Part shown: positions 1 to 7,473 of the stretch, one piece after another | Position numbering within the stretch: position 1 is the first letter of the stretch | Layout of the letters: every line of letters starts with the position of its first letter | Assembly: GCA_016787725.1 (NCBI GenBank) | Contig: JAEUTZ010000003.1 | Coordinates: forward strand, 1 to 64,000 | DNA: 64,000 bases | Direction of reading: 5' to 3' | Source: Cyclobacteriaceae bacterium | Lineage (GTDB): Bacteria > Bacteroidota > Bacteroidia > Cytophagales > Cyclobacteriaceae | Program-made: the position numbers and the translations under genes | The notes under the pieces: model-generated | Told to the model about the DNA's origin: nothing | Databases searched by the model: none | What the model saw: only the letters and a program-made list of their open reading frames with translations

Positions 1-365
1 AAACACAAAATCGTTCGCTCTGTACCAGCCTTGACTCGGCTGATTCAGACACCTACCTTAGCTTGGAAGTTGAACTGGAAAACCGGCAAGTACTACACAT
101 TTTAAACAACGATTCTGTCCAACTTATAGGGGGTTAGTACACACTATGTCTCATGCACCAGCGTAGTCAGTAATTGGGCCCAGGACAATTGGGACATCTA
201 AACGGGTGACACTCTACTAACAAAGATTTCCTACAGGAAGAAGTCAACAATTTCGAGACAACATAAACCTTAAAAATAAATTGAGGGACAAGTAAAAATA
301 CCGATCTTGAAGTAACGAGATTTTTGATTAACAAGAACATCCTAAAAACAAAAAAAACCAAGCCT
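1..365. other. Left edge and non-coding stretch before the cupin gene
   Basis: Two frames are open from the left edge on the plus strand, one ending at 103-105 and one at about 135-137. Either could be the C-terminus of a gene that starts outside the window, and neither tail is long enough to recognise. From about 140 to 365 I see no convincing coding signal; it presumably holds the upstream region of the cupin gene. Confidence 0.4.
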
Positions 366-944
366 ATGAACCGCAATTCATTTATGAGGGGTTGCTTTGC
401 ACTGGGAGCTTTTCTGATCTCACCATGGGTATCAATAGCAAAAACTAAAAGTAAAGACCGAATAAACAAAGGTCTCAAAGTTGACGCTGGAAAAGACCGT
501 TTTAATGAACCTATCTCGCTTCTTGAGGGGGACACATTTTTCACCAAGGTTTCATCAGAGGACACAAACAATGATCTTTACATCTTTGAATCGATCAGGG
601 TAAAAAAGGGTGGACCTCGTGAGCATGTTCATTTCGAACAGGACGAGTTCTGGTTTATCCTTGAAGGAGAGTTTCTATTTAAGGTTGGTGACCAGACTTT
701 TATGGCAAAAGCTGGGGACAGTGTTTTCGGGCCCCGGCAAGTGCCGCATGCGTTTGCTAAAATGAATGACGGCAATGCGAGAATTCTGATGGCTTTTCAA
801 CCAGCAGGAAAAATGGAAGCACTCTTTAAAGCCATGAGCCAAGGAATATTTAAAAATATGAATGAAGAGGAAAAAGATCAATATCGTCAAGCTCACGGTT
901 TTAAAATGGTGGGGCCAGCACTTAATTATGAGAAAAAGGGGTAG
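366..944 (+). CDS. Exported cupin-domain protein
   Basis: This 192-residue protein is a single-domain cupin, a small beta-barrel fold that usually binds a metal and a small ligand. An N-terminal hydrophobic stretch (about residues 8-25, after a basic start) looks like a signal peptide, so it is probably exported. Cupin motif 1 is visible around residues 82-101, with the likely metal ligands H87, H89 and E94. Motif 2 is around residues 117-128, with H128. The ATG at 366 is preferred because the frame upstream opens only at a TTG. The closest general description is a quercetin-dioxygenase-like cupin, but nothing in the sequence fixes the substrate. It stands alone, with long non-coding stretches on both sides. 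Confidence 0.75.
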   Translation: MNRNSFMRGCFALGAFLISPWVSIAKTKSKDRINKGLKVDAGKDRFNEPISLLEGDTFFTKVSSEDTNNDLYIFESIRVKKGGPREHVHFEQDEFWFILEGEFLFKVGDQTFMAKAGDSVFGPRQVPHAFAKMNDGNARILMAFQPAGKMEALFKAMSQGIFKNMNEEEKDQYRQAHGFKMVGPALNYEKKG

Positions 945-1256
945 TAGTGTTTGCTGCCATGAAAGAGTTAAGCGCTTTAATGATAGACGAAAGAAAATTC
1001 TTTGAATGAAGTGACAAGAAGGTGCTCTACTGCCAAAACTATGCCTATACCATTGCAGGAGTTCGGGTAAATTTGTAGTTAGTGTTTCAAAACAGCGTTT
1101 GTAAAGGTTTACGATGGCTGAGCAGGTCGCCAAAACCATTCCCGATGGTCATTTATCTTTGGCTCCTATACCCACCCGGCAATGTCATATGCACATACGT
1201 ACACATTTATAAGAAGACTGTGCTTCAACTGACGCACTTTTGGCACTTGATATAGC

Positions 1257-1276
1257 CCTGCCTACCGGCAGGCAGG
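1257..1276. repeat. GC-rich inverted repeat
   Basis: Arms CCTGCCT and AGGCAGG pair perfectly around a six-base ACCGGC centre. It resembles the CCTGCCTGCCGGCAGGCAGG-type palindromes that I recall as recurrent in Bacteroidota genomes. Only this one intergenic copy is obvious in the window. Its role is unknown. Confidence 0.5.
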
Positions 1277-1351
1277 CGTCCAAACCCACCACGTCACCAT
1301 AGTTATGGCAAGAGCCAGATCAACACGCGGCCCAGTAATTATTGCTAAATT

Positions 1352-1359
1352 TAGGTTTG
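1352..1359 (+). promoter_or_regulatory. Possible -7 promoter element for the Crp/Fnr gene
   Basis: TAGGTTTG matches the Bacteroidota -7 consensus TAnnTTTG and lies 56 bases before the ATG at 1415. I do not see a TTTG-like -33 element at the expected distance, so this is weak. Confidence 0.3.
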
Positions 1360-1414
1360 AGCATTTGGATTATCGCAACATGAGCAATAATTTAAGTGAG
1401 GCAAAACTTGCGTC

Positions 1415-2002
1415 ATGCAGGAACGGTTACTCAGTTACGTAAAAAGGTTTGTTCAACCTACCCCGGAGGAAGCCAAGTATTTTCTGTCCTTATTCAAGCC
1501 TGGAAAATACATTAAAAAGCAAATTGTGCTTCAACCCGGAGAGCTGTGTTTGGTCGAAACGTTCGTGGTTAGTGGTTGCCTGCGGTCATATATGGTTGAT
1601 GCTGATGGACAGATCCACATTGTGCAATTTGCTGTGGCCAACTGGTGGATCTCGGATATGGAAAGCCTGATCCGGGATGTTCCGGCTAAACTGACCATCG
1701 ATGCATTAGCGGACAGTGAGGTGTTGCAAATAACGAAAGCTGATTTTGAAAACCTGCTCATCAAATTCCCAAAGTTTGAACGAATGTTTCGACTCATGCT
1801 TTCCAATGCATTCATTTCCCATCAGCGCAGAATCATTGACAATCTCAGCATCCCGGCCATGGATCGGTATCTCAACTTTACTAAAAATCACCGCGATATC
1901 GAGCAACTGGTACCACAACATCAGATTGCAGCGTATCTGGGTATGACCCCAGAATTTCTCAGCCAGATTCGAAGAAAGCTTGCATCTGAAAAATTTTCTT
2001 AA
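1415..2002 (+). CDS. Crp/Fnr-family transcriptional regulator
   Basis: This 195-residue cytoplasmic regulator has an N-terminal cyclic-nucleotide-binding-type beta-barrel (about residues 10-120) and a C-terminal winged helix-turn-helix (about residues 150-192). The region from QHQIAAYLG to LSQIRRKL fits the recognition helix. The length is normal for the short Bacteroidota members of this family. I do not see the canonical cAMP phosphate-binding motif, so the effector may differ or be absent. The protein also has no obvious Fe-S cysteine cluster. It could regulate the downstream redox-like genes (2.8-5.9 kb), but that is inferred from position only. A 7-bp inverted repeat follows the stop codon. 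Confidence 0.85.
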   Translation: MQERLLSYVKRFVQPTPEEAKYFLSLFKPGKYIKKQIVLQPGELCLVETFVVSGCLRSYMVDADGQIHIVQFAVANWWISDMESLIRDVPAKLTIDALADSEVLQITKADFENLLIKFPKFERMFRLMLSNAFISHQRRIIDNLSIPAMDRYLNFTKNHRDIEQLVPQHQIAAYLGMTPEFLSQIRRKLASEKFS

Positions 2003-2008
2003 ACTACT

Positions 2009-2025
2009 TTAAGAAGCGTTCTTAA
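2009..2025. repeat. Perfect AT-rich inverted repeat after the regulator gene
   Basis: TTAAGAA and TTCTTAA pair perfectly around GCG, seven bases after the Crp/Fnr stop codon. It could be a weak terminator hairpin or an operator for the next gene. There is no clear T-run, so I do not choose between these. Confidence 0.35.
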
Positions 2026-2086
2026 GGTAATTAAACGTTTTCTCCGTACTGCCCGTCTACTTTTGAGTCATCAAAACACGGGGAAA

Positions 2087-2764
2087 ATGATGAACCTTCA
2101 ATCGACCATTCGATATAATGGGCTTAGGGTTGAATTAATCTTGATACTGATTGCGTGCCCAATATGGGTAAATGCGCAAAGTGATTCCACTTCGCCAATT
2201 CCAGTAGAACTGATGCAAGGGCATCAAAAGTTTTACTCGCTCTTGATTGTTAACCGGCCACTTGCACCCGAATCTGCTTGGGGCTTTCTTAATGTCACAA
2301 CATATTCAGGAGCAAATCCAAATAAAGATTCACGTGATGAGTTTTTTTCCAGCTCATTATTATCCTATCCAATATATCGTAAGTTCAGGATCGCTTTTGG
2401 AGTTAACCTGAACGAGGTCGGACTAAACTACTTTTCAGGTTTCCAATATGCAACTAGTACCCGATACTGGCTGATCGTGTTGGTGCCGGGAATTTATTAT
2501 CCTGGCCAAAGCAGTTTCGAGACATTAGCCCTGATAGAATATCGTCCACCACTATCGAAACGCGTCAAGCTGTAAACCCGCCTACACACCTTATACAATA
2601 CCAGCCTGGCGGAAGGTCAACACAATCGAAGTTATGGCTATCTGCGACTCGGTCTGAGTGTGAAGACCCTATCCTTTGGAGTAGGGTTGAATGTTGATTG
2701 GTATGGACAACTCAGATCACGGGAAGAAAACTTCGGATTATTTATCCGAGCGGAACTACCTTAA
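2087..2764 (+). pseudogene. Exported outer-membrane-like protein interrupted by one nonsense codon
   Basis: The frame encodes a signal peptide (hydrophobic run ending in NAQ), then beta-strand-rich sequence with alternating aromatic residues, like a small outer-membrane barrel. A TAA at 2573-2575 stops the frame. Reading on in the same frame without any shift gives 62 more codons of the same style, rich in Gly, Tyr and Leu, to a TAA at 2762-2764. The full product would be about 225 residues and would end in a typical barrel-like strand (LFIRAELP). A single C-to-T change (CAA to TAA) would explain the break. I place the start at the ATG at 2087, with another ATG at 2090; the longer frame opens only at a TTG. 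I do not recognise a named family. A sequencing error or a shortened functional protein remain possible. Confidence 0.6.
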
Positions 2765-2837
2765 AAGTAAAATAAAGGTCAACGATGTTAGACGATAAAA
2801 TTCGTTGACCAGCATGAGAGTATGCATTACACTAAAC

Positions 2838-2875
2838 GTGCTGTCGACACGGTAAATACGGACAGAATAAGAATG
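2838..2875 (+). promoter_or_regulatory. Copy 1 of a duplicated 38-bp start-site element
   Basis: This stretch matches 3523-3560 at 30 of 38 positions without gaps and ends exactly on the ATG of the cytochrome c gene. Conserved parts are TGTCG-CAC and TAAATAC-GACAG, with the inverted half-sites TGTC and GACA. It is probably an operator or promoter, or a translational control site, shared by the two genes. Confidence 0.5.
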
Positions 2876-3490
2876 ATTGATAAAAAAATTTCAATGCAGG
2901 TAAACCGGTTGTTGGTGACAGCCTTACTTGCGCTTTCTCTCGTGGTCATCATGGCAATCACACTCATCTCATGTCATGAAACGAGCAAACCTGCAACACC
3001 TGTGGTGCTAGGTCAGGAGGAGTTGATTAAACGGGGTGAATACCTGGTGAACACATCGGCCTGCCATGATTGTCATTCCCCGAAAGTAATGACACCGAGC
3101 GGGCCAGAACCCGATCCAGAACGATTATTGTCAGGCTATCCTGAAGATATGCCGCTGCCAGCAATTAATAAAGAAGCCCTCCAGGATTGGGTCTTATTCA
3201 ATCAGCACCTGACAAGCGCAGTCGGACCATGGGGTGTTTCGTTTGCAGCCAACATCACTTCCGATGAAACGGGAATCGGCAACTGGACAGAGGAGCAGTT
3301 TTTAACAGCCTTAAAAAAAGGAAAATACAAAGGACTGGAAGGAAGCCGGTCACTTCTGCCGCCCATGCCTTGGCCCATCTACCGAAACATGAGCGATGAG
3401 GACATAAAGGCCATTTTTGCTTACCTGAAAACGACACAACCGGTGCACAACATCGTTCCGGCACCTATTGCGCCCGATCAGATTCACTAA
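2873..3490 (+). CDS. Membrane-anchored c-type cytochrome
   Basis: The 205-residue product has an N-terminal hydrophobic segment (about residues 12-33) ending in a lipobox-like LISC, so it is probably a lipoprotein or membrane-anchored on the periplasmic side. One haem-binding CHDCH (C64, C67, H68) follows. The C-terminal half contains methionines in MPWP and RNM contexts that could supply the axial ligand. The family is a mono-haem cytochrome c of the type that shuttles electrons to oxidases or dehydrogenases. I start at 2873 because the 38-bp duplicated element ends on this ATG, although a longer frame opens at an ATG at 2822. The next genes encode DoxX and cytochrome b-like membrane proteins, so the set may form a small respiratory or redox module. 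Confidence 0.8.
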   Translation: MIDKKISMQVNRLLVTALLALSLVVIMAITLISCHETSKPATPVVLGQEELIKRGEYLVNTSACHDCHSPKVMTPSGPEPDPERLLSGYPEDMPLPAINKEALQDWVLFNQHLTSAVGPWGVSFAANITSDETGIGNWTEEQFLTALKKGKYKGLEGSRSLLPPMPWPIYRNMSDEDIKAIFAYLKTTQPVHNIVPAPIAPDQIH

Positions 3491-3522
3491 ATAAATACCA
3501 GAAAAATATTCACTAACAAGAA

Positions 3523-3560
3523 GTGTTGTCGGCACTATAAATACTGACAGATTAAATATG
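3523..3560 (+). promoter_or_regulatory. Copy 2 of the duplicated 38-bp start-site element
   Basis: It is 30/38 identical to 2838-2875 and again ends exactly on a start codon, here that of the DoxX gene. The identical placement relative to both ATGs argues for a functional control site and not a chance repeat. Confidence 0.5.
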
Positions 3561-3956
3561 AAATACGTTCAACTCTTAGGTCGCGCTTTGTTCTCACTAA
3601 TCTTTCTGTTGTCGCCAGCGAAGCATTTTTCAACTCCAACAATAGCGTATGCGGCATCACAGGGTGTACCGTTTGCAAATCTGCTTGTTCCAGCGTCAGG
3701 TATCATGGCATTACTGGGTGCCATCTCCATCATCATTGGTTATAAAGCCAGAATCGGTTCGATTTTGCTGGTCGCTTTTCTTCTTCCCATAACCTTTACC
3801 ATCCATAATTTCTGGGCAATCTCAGACCCCATCTTCTCTGAACTTCAAAACGCCATGTTCATGAAGAACATCTCTATGATGGGTGCGGCTCTGTTTATCG
3901 GCCATACCGGTACCGGTTCATTAAGTATTGAAAACACTAAGAATGATTATCGGTAA
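3558..3956 (+). CDS. DoxX-family membrane protein
   Basis: This 132-residue protein has four hydrophobic segments and the general DoxX layout, with an N-terminal RALFSLIFLLS-type helix followed by the SPAKHFSTPTI region. DoxX proteins are small inner-membrane proteins linked to quinone or thiosulfate redox chemistry in some organisms, but most are uncharacterised. The length is normal for the family. It sits between a cytochrome c and a cytochrome b-like gene, and its stop codon lies only a few bases from, or inside, the next gene's start, which suggests one operon. Confidence 0.75.
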   Translation: MKYVQLLGRALFSLIFLLSPAKHFSTPTIAYAASQGVPFANLLVPASGIMALLGAISIIIGYKARIGSILLVAFLLPITFTIHNFWAISDPIFSELQNAMFMKNISMMGAALFIGHTGTGSLSIENTKNDYR

Positions 3957-4572
3957 TATCATGAAAGCAATTCACTATTTCTCCGGATTGACCATAGCCA
4001 TATTTGTTGGCATTCACGTATTCAATCATGCGCTCATTCTCCACTCAACCGAGTGGCATATCACCTTCATGAATGCGGCCCGGAAAGTATACCGTCACCC
4101 CATCATCGAAACACTATTGTTGGCGGCTGTATGCACTCAAATTGTAACAGGTATCTATCTGGCCAATAATAAGTGGGGTTCGGTGAACTCAATATTTGAT
4201 TTTCTACACATTGCTTCAGGTCTTTATATGTCGTTCTTTTTGATCGTTCATGTCAGTGCCGTTTTAATGGGCAGGTACAAACTTGGAGTCGATACCAATC
4301 TATACTTTGGCGTGGGGTATATGAATGTAAATCCACAGCGATTCTTTTTTATACCCTACTATGCACTTGCCATAACTTCATTTTTCGTTCACATGGCTTG
4401 CATACACAAGACCAAGATGGCGGAGTATGTAAAGTTGAGTGCGGCTCAAAATCAGTCCATCGGGATAATTGCGTTCGGAATTATTTTTACCATATTGGTG
4501 ATTACCAAGATGGCTAGTTTGCACATCCCCGGTGATGCCATTAAAAAGCACGTTAATCATGATCCGAATTAA
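3943..4572 (+). CDS. Cytochrome b-like membrane protein, fumarate reductase/SdhC-like
   Basis: The protein is about 209 residues and has five likely membrane helices. Histidines fall at places expected for haem b ligands: H in the first helix (GIHVFNHAL), H near the start of the second (YRHPIIE), and H in the third (FLHIASG) and fourth (IVHVSAV). This resembles membrane subunits of the succinate dehydrogenase/fumarate reductase superfamily, but no flavoprotein or iron-sulfur subunit is adjacent. Possible starts are the ATG at 3943, overlapping the DoxX gene by 14 bases, and the ATG at 3961, five bases after its stop. The close spacing supports co-transcription with DoxX and probably translational coupling. 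Confidence 0.6.
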   Translation: MIIGNIMKAIHYFSGLTIAIFVGIHVFNHALILHSTEWHITFMNAARKVYRHPIIETLLLAAVCTQIVTGIYLANNKWGSVNSIFDFLHIASGLYMSFFLIVHVSAVLMGRYKLGVDTNLYFGVGYMNVNPQRFFFIPYYALAITSFFVHMACIHKTKMAEYVKLSAAQNQSIGIIAFGIIFTILVITKMASLHIPGDAIKKHVNHDPN

Positions 4573-4757
4573 AAGGGATAACCGAAAACCCTTATAATAC
4601 AAAGTAAAAGCTGGACCTGAATTCATTGCAACATTCACTTAGGATGGCAAAGTAGCTCGGAATGAAGGTTTCCGATTAAATACCTCCAAATCGCTGCAAA
4701 GAGTCCTGTTTATGAATATTTATCGTGATATACTTTTAAATGCAAAGTACTTTTACT

Positions 4758-4765
4758 TAAATTTG
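4758..4765 (+). promoter_or_regulatory. Likely -7 promoter element
   Basis: TAAATTTG fits the TAnnTTTG consensus exactly, 28 bases before the ATG at 4793. A T-rich stretch at 4734-4737 sits at the right distance for the -33 box but is TTTT and not TTTG. Confidence 0.4.
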
Positions 4766-4792
4766 TACTACGAAGAGTAAATCCCCGACACG

Positions 4793-5131
4793 ATGAAAAT
4801 TTCAAGAGAGCGATTCGTTATTGGCTTTGTCGTTTTGGCGCTGGTCTTTCAATTTATCTCGAATTCACTGTTGGGGCCCGAAGTGTCGCTCTTTCCCGGA
4901 AACGGGGAGTGGTATCCGGGACTTGAGTCAGCCGTAGGCTGGAAGCGTACCCTCGCTACGCTGATCTATCCGGTCAAGTTTGTTTTGATAGAGCCCTTGT
5001 CATTTTTAGGTCAGGATCCGGACCCAGTGCCGCCCATTCTACTGATTGCGTTTGCGGCCTATTGGACGGCCATGGCCTGGGTGCTCCATTTCTTAAGTAC
5101 AATAATCATCCGTAAAAGGAATGTAGCATAG
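4793..5131 (+). CDS. Small membrane protein of unknown function
   Basis: The 112-residue product has an N-terminal hydrophobic helix (about residues 8-28), a middle region with a possible re-entrant or amphipathic segment (about 52-70) and a C-terminal helix (about 80-105), then a short basic tail that should face the cytoplasm. I do not recognise a family. A good -7 element precedes it, and it is followed 58 bases later by a second DoxX-type gene on the same strand. The start codon region has a partial resemblance (TAAAT...GACA) to the duplicated 38-bp element, but this is weak. Confidence 0.6.
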   Translation: MKISRERFVIGFVVLALVFQFISNSLLGPEVSLFPGNGEWYPGLESAVGWKRTLATLIYPVKFVLIEPLSFLGQDPDPVPPILLIAFAAYWTAMAWVLHFLSTIIIRKRNVA

Positions 5132-5189
5132 CGGCATCAGGCGCTACCTGCTAAAGGCTTCTTCATTCCCGATTCATTTATACTCAGAC

Positions 5190-5906
5190 ATGCAACGACT
5201 GGAAGAAATTTACAATGCGGCAAAAGCTGACGAATGGCTGAAAGGATTTGCAGTTTTTTGCCGCATCGCGTTGGCCCTGAGTTTTATTCCCTCCGGGTTC
5301 GTTAAAATTATGGGGGAACGATTTGCTGCCGGCCTGCCGGCCAATAATCCGTTGGGGCATTACTTCGAGGCCCTGCAACTCACCGGATCCTACTATACGT
5401 TTATCGGAATTGTTCAACTCATCACTGCTGTATTATTGCTGATTCCGAGAACGGCCTTGCTGGGAGCCCTGCTGTATTTTCCCATCATTGTTAATATTTG
5501 TGTGTTGACCTATGCGACCCGCTTTAACGGGACCCGGATTGTAACGATGATGGTATTAGCGAGCTTGTTTTTACTGATTTGGGATTATCACCGGTTAAAA
5601 CACCTGTTGCCATTTAACCAGCGCGAAGCAGCGGTGCCCGTGGTAACAAAGCCCTTGGGGATGCGGCTTCGCCTGGCATTTTTTGGAGGTGTGTTTACCG
5701 TGCTGACGATGCTCATTGTGGGTACGTTCTATTTGTATGAGATCGTGCCGGGCAACTCGGAAGAGGAGTGCAGAAATCAATGTGCCGGTAACGAAAATCC
5801 CGTGGCGTGCGAAGCTTTCTGCGCCTGCATTTACAAACAAGGCCAACCGTTAGCGAATTGCTTAAAAGCGTTTGATGAGGCGAATGCATTTCGGAGCTCC
5901 GATTGA
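5190..5906 (+). CDS. DoxX-like membrane protein with a cysteine-rich C-terminal tail
   Basis: The first 190 residues contain four to five hydrophobic helices and look like the DoxX/SURF4-like family, starting with the FCRIALALSFIPSGFVK segment. The last 45 residues are different: they follow the final helix and contain six cysteines, with two CX3C pairs eight residues apart (CRNQC and CEAFC), then CAC and one more Cys. This twin CX3C layout suggests a disulfide-linked helical hairpin outside the cytoplasm. The function is unknown; redox chemistry would fit the cytochrome c and DoxX neighbours, but that is inference. The ATG at 5190 gives the complete first helix. Confidence 0.65.
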   Translation: MQRLEEIYNAAKADEWLKGFAVFCRIALALSFIPSGFVKIMGERFAAGLPANNPLGHYFEALQLTGSYYTFIGIVQLITAVLLLIPRTALLGALLYFPIIVNICVLTYATRFNGTRIVTMMVLASLFLLIWDYHRLKHLLPFNQREAAVPVVTKPLGMRLRLAFFGGVFTVLTMLIVGTFYLYEIVPGNSEEECRNQCAGNENPVACEAFCACIYKQGQPLANCLKAFDEANAFRSSD

Positions 5907-6016
5907 AGGATCTTCCGAACCTTTGGAGTCGTAGACAAAATCAATATTCAATCTTCGTGTTAACCTCAGGGCCGTTACTTATCAGAAGGCACTTTTGCAG
6001 CAGGTGCACAAAAAAA

Positions 6017-6047
6017 TTGGAGTATATCTAAAAAGTATATACCTTTG
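6017..6047 (+). promoter_or_regulatory. Promoter and possible operator of the toxin-antitoxin pair
   Basis: TACCTTTG at 6040-6047 matches the -7 consensus, and TTGG at 6017-6020 sits 19 bases upstream as a degenerate -33 box. GTATAT occurs twice across the promoter (from 6022 and 6035) and ATATAC follows just before the ATG. This kind of repeated half-site is common in autoregulated antitoxin promoters. Confidence 0.5.
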
Positions 6048-6060
6048 TAAAAAAATATAC

Positions 6061-6291
6061 ATGAAAAATCTATCGTTAAAACTGGATGACGATATTTTCC
6101 AGGAGACTGAGAAAATCGTGACCAAAGTGAAGAAGAACCGGAACCGGTATATCAACGATGCTATCGAATTTTACAATCGACTTCATAGACGCAGACTGCT
6201 TTCGAATCAGTTGAGTAAAGAATCTAAAATTGTTGCTAAGGACTCCCTGGAGATTTTGGCTGAGTTTGAAAAGCTGAATGAGAAAGATTAA
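6061..6291 (+). CDS. Ribbon-helix-helix antitoxin, MazE-like
   Basis: This 76-residue protein starts with the strand-helix-helix pattern of ribbon-helix-helix DNA-binding proteins (KNLSLKLDDDIFQETEKI, then a basic KVKKNRNRYINDAIEFY segment). It should bind its own promoter as a dimer, and its acidic C-terminal helix should neutralise the toxin. The ATG at 6061 directly follows the promoter repeats; the frame further upstream reads through the promoter and is not likely to be coding. Its last 14 bases overlap the toxin gene, as is usual for type II toxin-antitoxin pairs, giving antitoxin-first order and coupled translation. Confidence 0.8.
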   Translation: MKNLSLKLDDDIFQETEKIVTKVKKNRNRYINDAIEFYNRLHRRRLLSNQLSKESKIVAKDSLEILAEFEKLNEKD

Positions 6292-6625
6292 GCAATTCGA
6301 AATTTGGATTGCCAACTTTAATCCAAGAATGGGGACAGAAGCCGGAAAAATCCGACCTGTCATCATTGTCCAAACGGATTTGTTAAATAAAGAGCACCCA
6401 TCAACGATCGTTTGCCCGATCACAACAAACGTAAAACCAGACGCGCAGATACTGCGAGTTCACCTCAAGAAATCACCGTTCGGGCTCAAAGAGAACTGTG
6501 ACATAATGATTGATCAAGTCAGGGCGATTGACAACCAACGACTTGTTAAAAAAGTCGGAGAAGTAGATAACGCCACGGCTGACAAGCTGAAAGAGAATTT
6601 GAAAATAGTTTTGGATTTAGATTAG
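6278..6625 (+). CDS. MazF/PemK-family endoribonuclease toxin
   Basis: The 115-residue protein has the MazF/PemK fold signatures: an N-terminal FEIWIANFNPRMGTEAGKIRP segment, PVIIVQTD, and the VCPITTN strand. These proteins cut mRNA at short sequences when the antitoxin is degraded. The arginine in GKIRP and the threonine in PITT correspond to the usual catalytic region. Overlap with the upstream antitoxin and the absence of frameshifts suggest an intact type II module. The cleavage specificity cannot be read from the sequence. Confidence 0.85.
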   Translation: MRKIKQFEIWIANFNPRMGTEAGKIRPVIIVQTDLLNKEHPSTIVCPITTNVKPDAQILRVHLKKSPFGLKENCDIMIDQVRAIDNQRLVKKVGEVDNATADKLKENLKIVLDLD

Positions 6626-6708
6626 CTGAACGCCAGTCCAATGCATATTCATTATGCGGATTCAGTGTTTGTGCTTAATATTTTCCACCGGTTCGCAATT
6701 TTAACGAA

Positions 6709-7365
6709 ATGAACATACTACAACTGATCGTCATTGTAGCCACCCTTTTTCCGGTTTCCAGCCTGGCACAAGAGGACGTACTCACCGACTTGCGTGATAA
6801 TAAAAAGTACCGAATTAAAACGCTAAACAACACAACCTGGATGTTGGACAATTTGGATTACGAGGCTGATTATTCAGTGGGATTGACCGAGGAGCAAAAA
6901 GCAAAGTACACGTCTTTTAACCTTCATGGGCGATATTATCATTTTATCAATACGGATTCGGTATGTCCAAGGGGCTGGCGATTACCGAACCGACAAGACT
7001 GGATTGATTATTTTAATTTACTGGTTAAGGAAAGTCCTAAAAAAGTAAAATTGGAAACAATGGCGATGGAAGAGGAAAACTACTATTTCAGCTTCTTAAA
7101 CTATGAAAAGAGAATAGATCTGTTTAAAGCGGGAAACCCCTTGAATCTAAATCCTACGGGCCGAGTGGAAGGTGGAAAATTGAATGCCCCGGATGTATAT
7201 GCTGATTACTATACTACCGACAGTATGGAGACCTTTAAAGGAAGGGGCCACATTCACATAATGAATATTTATACAAACATCCATTCTCATGAGCATAATA
7301 TGCAGCCTGACAAAGAGGAGGAGTTGCGTAAGTTTATGGTACGGTGTGTCAAACAAACACATTGA
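6709..7365 (+). CDS. Exported FISUMP-domain protein
   Basis: A signal peptide (hydrophobic run ending in SLAQ) precedes a domain of the FISUMP type (Fibrobacter succinogenes major paralogous domain). Typical elements are DLRDNKKYRIKTLNNTTWML near residues 28-46, the RYYHF strand, and CPRGWRLPNRQDWIDYFN near residues 94-110. FISUMP domains are found in surface and exported proteins of Bacteroidota and Fibrobacteres, with unknown biochemical role. At 218 residues this is a single domain without a sorting domain. It stands alone downstream of the toxin-antitoxin pair. Confidence 0.75.
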   Translation: MNILQLIVIVATLFPVSSLAQEDVLTDLRDNKKYRIKTLNNTTWMLDNLDYEADYSVGLTEEQKAKYTSFNLHGRYYHFINTDSVCPRGWRLPNRQDWIDYFNLLVKESPKKVKLETMAMEEENYYFSFLNYEKRIDLFKAGNPLNLNPTGRVEGGKLNAPDVYADYYTTDSMETFKGRGHIHIMNIYTNIHSHEHNMQPDKEEELRKFMVRCVKQTH

Positions 7366-7473
7366 AAGCAGAAATGCACATCAAATACTATTTGCACTAG
7401 CCGCGTAAAGTGTTAATAAAGTTTTATTTTCGATCGTACGTTTAGCGGAAATAATCCGTAACGCCAAAGACCT

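Larger units (their letters stand above)
945..1414. other. 470-bp intergenic stretch
   Basis: I see no gene that I would support here on either strand. It contains a GC-rich inverted repeat at 1257-1276 and a possible promoter -7 element at 1352-1359 before the Crp/Fnr gene. The composition suggests decayed or non-coding DNA. Confidence 0.5.

Noticed and set aside
1-137. Two short open tails at the left edge as a partial gene
   Set aside because: Both frames are short (about 35-45 codons) and give no recognisable family, so I cannot say which, if either, is coding.
675-1139. Minus-strand frame across the cupin gene end and the intergenic stretch
   Set aside because: It has no family features and half of it is opposite a supported gene; the hydrophobic part comes from antisense of lysine-rich codons.
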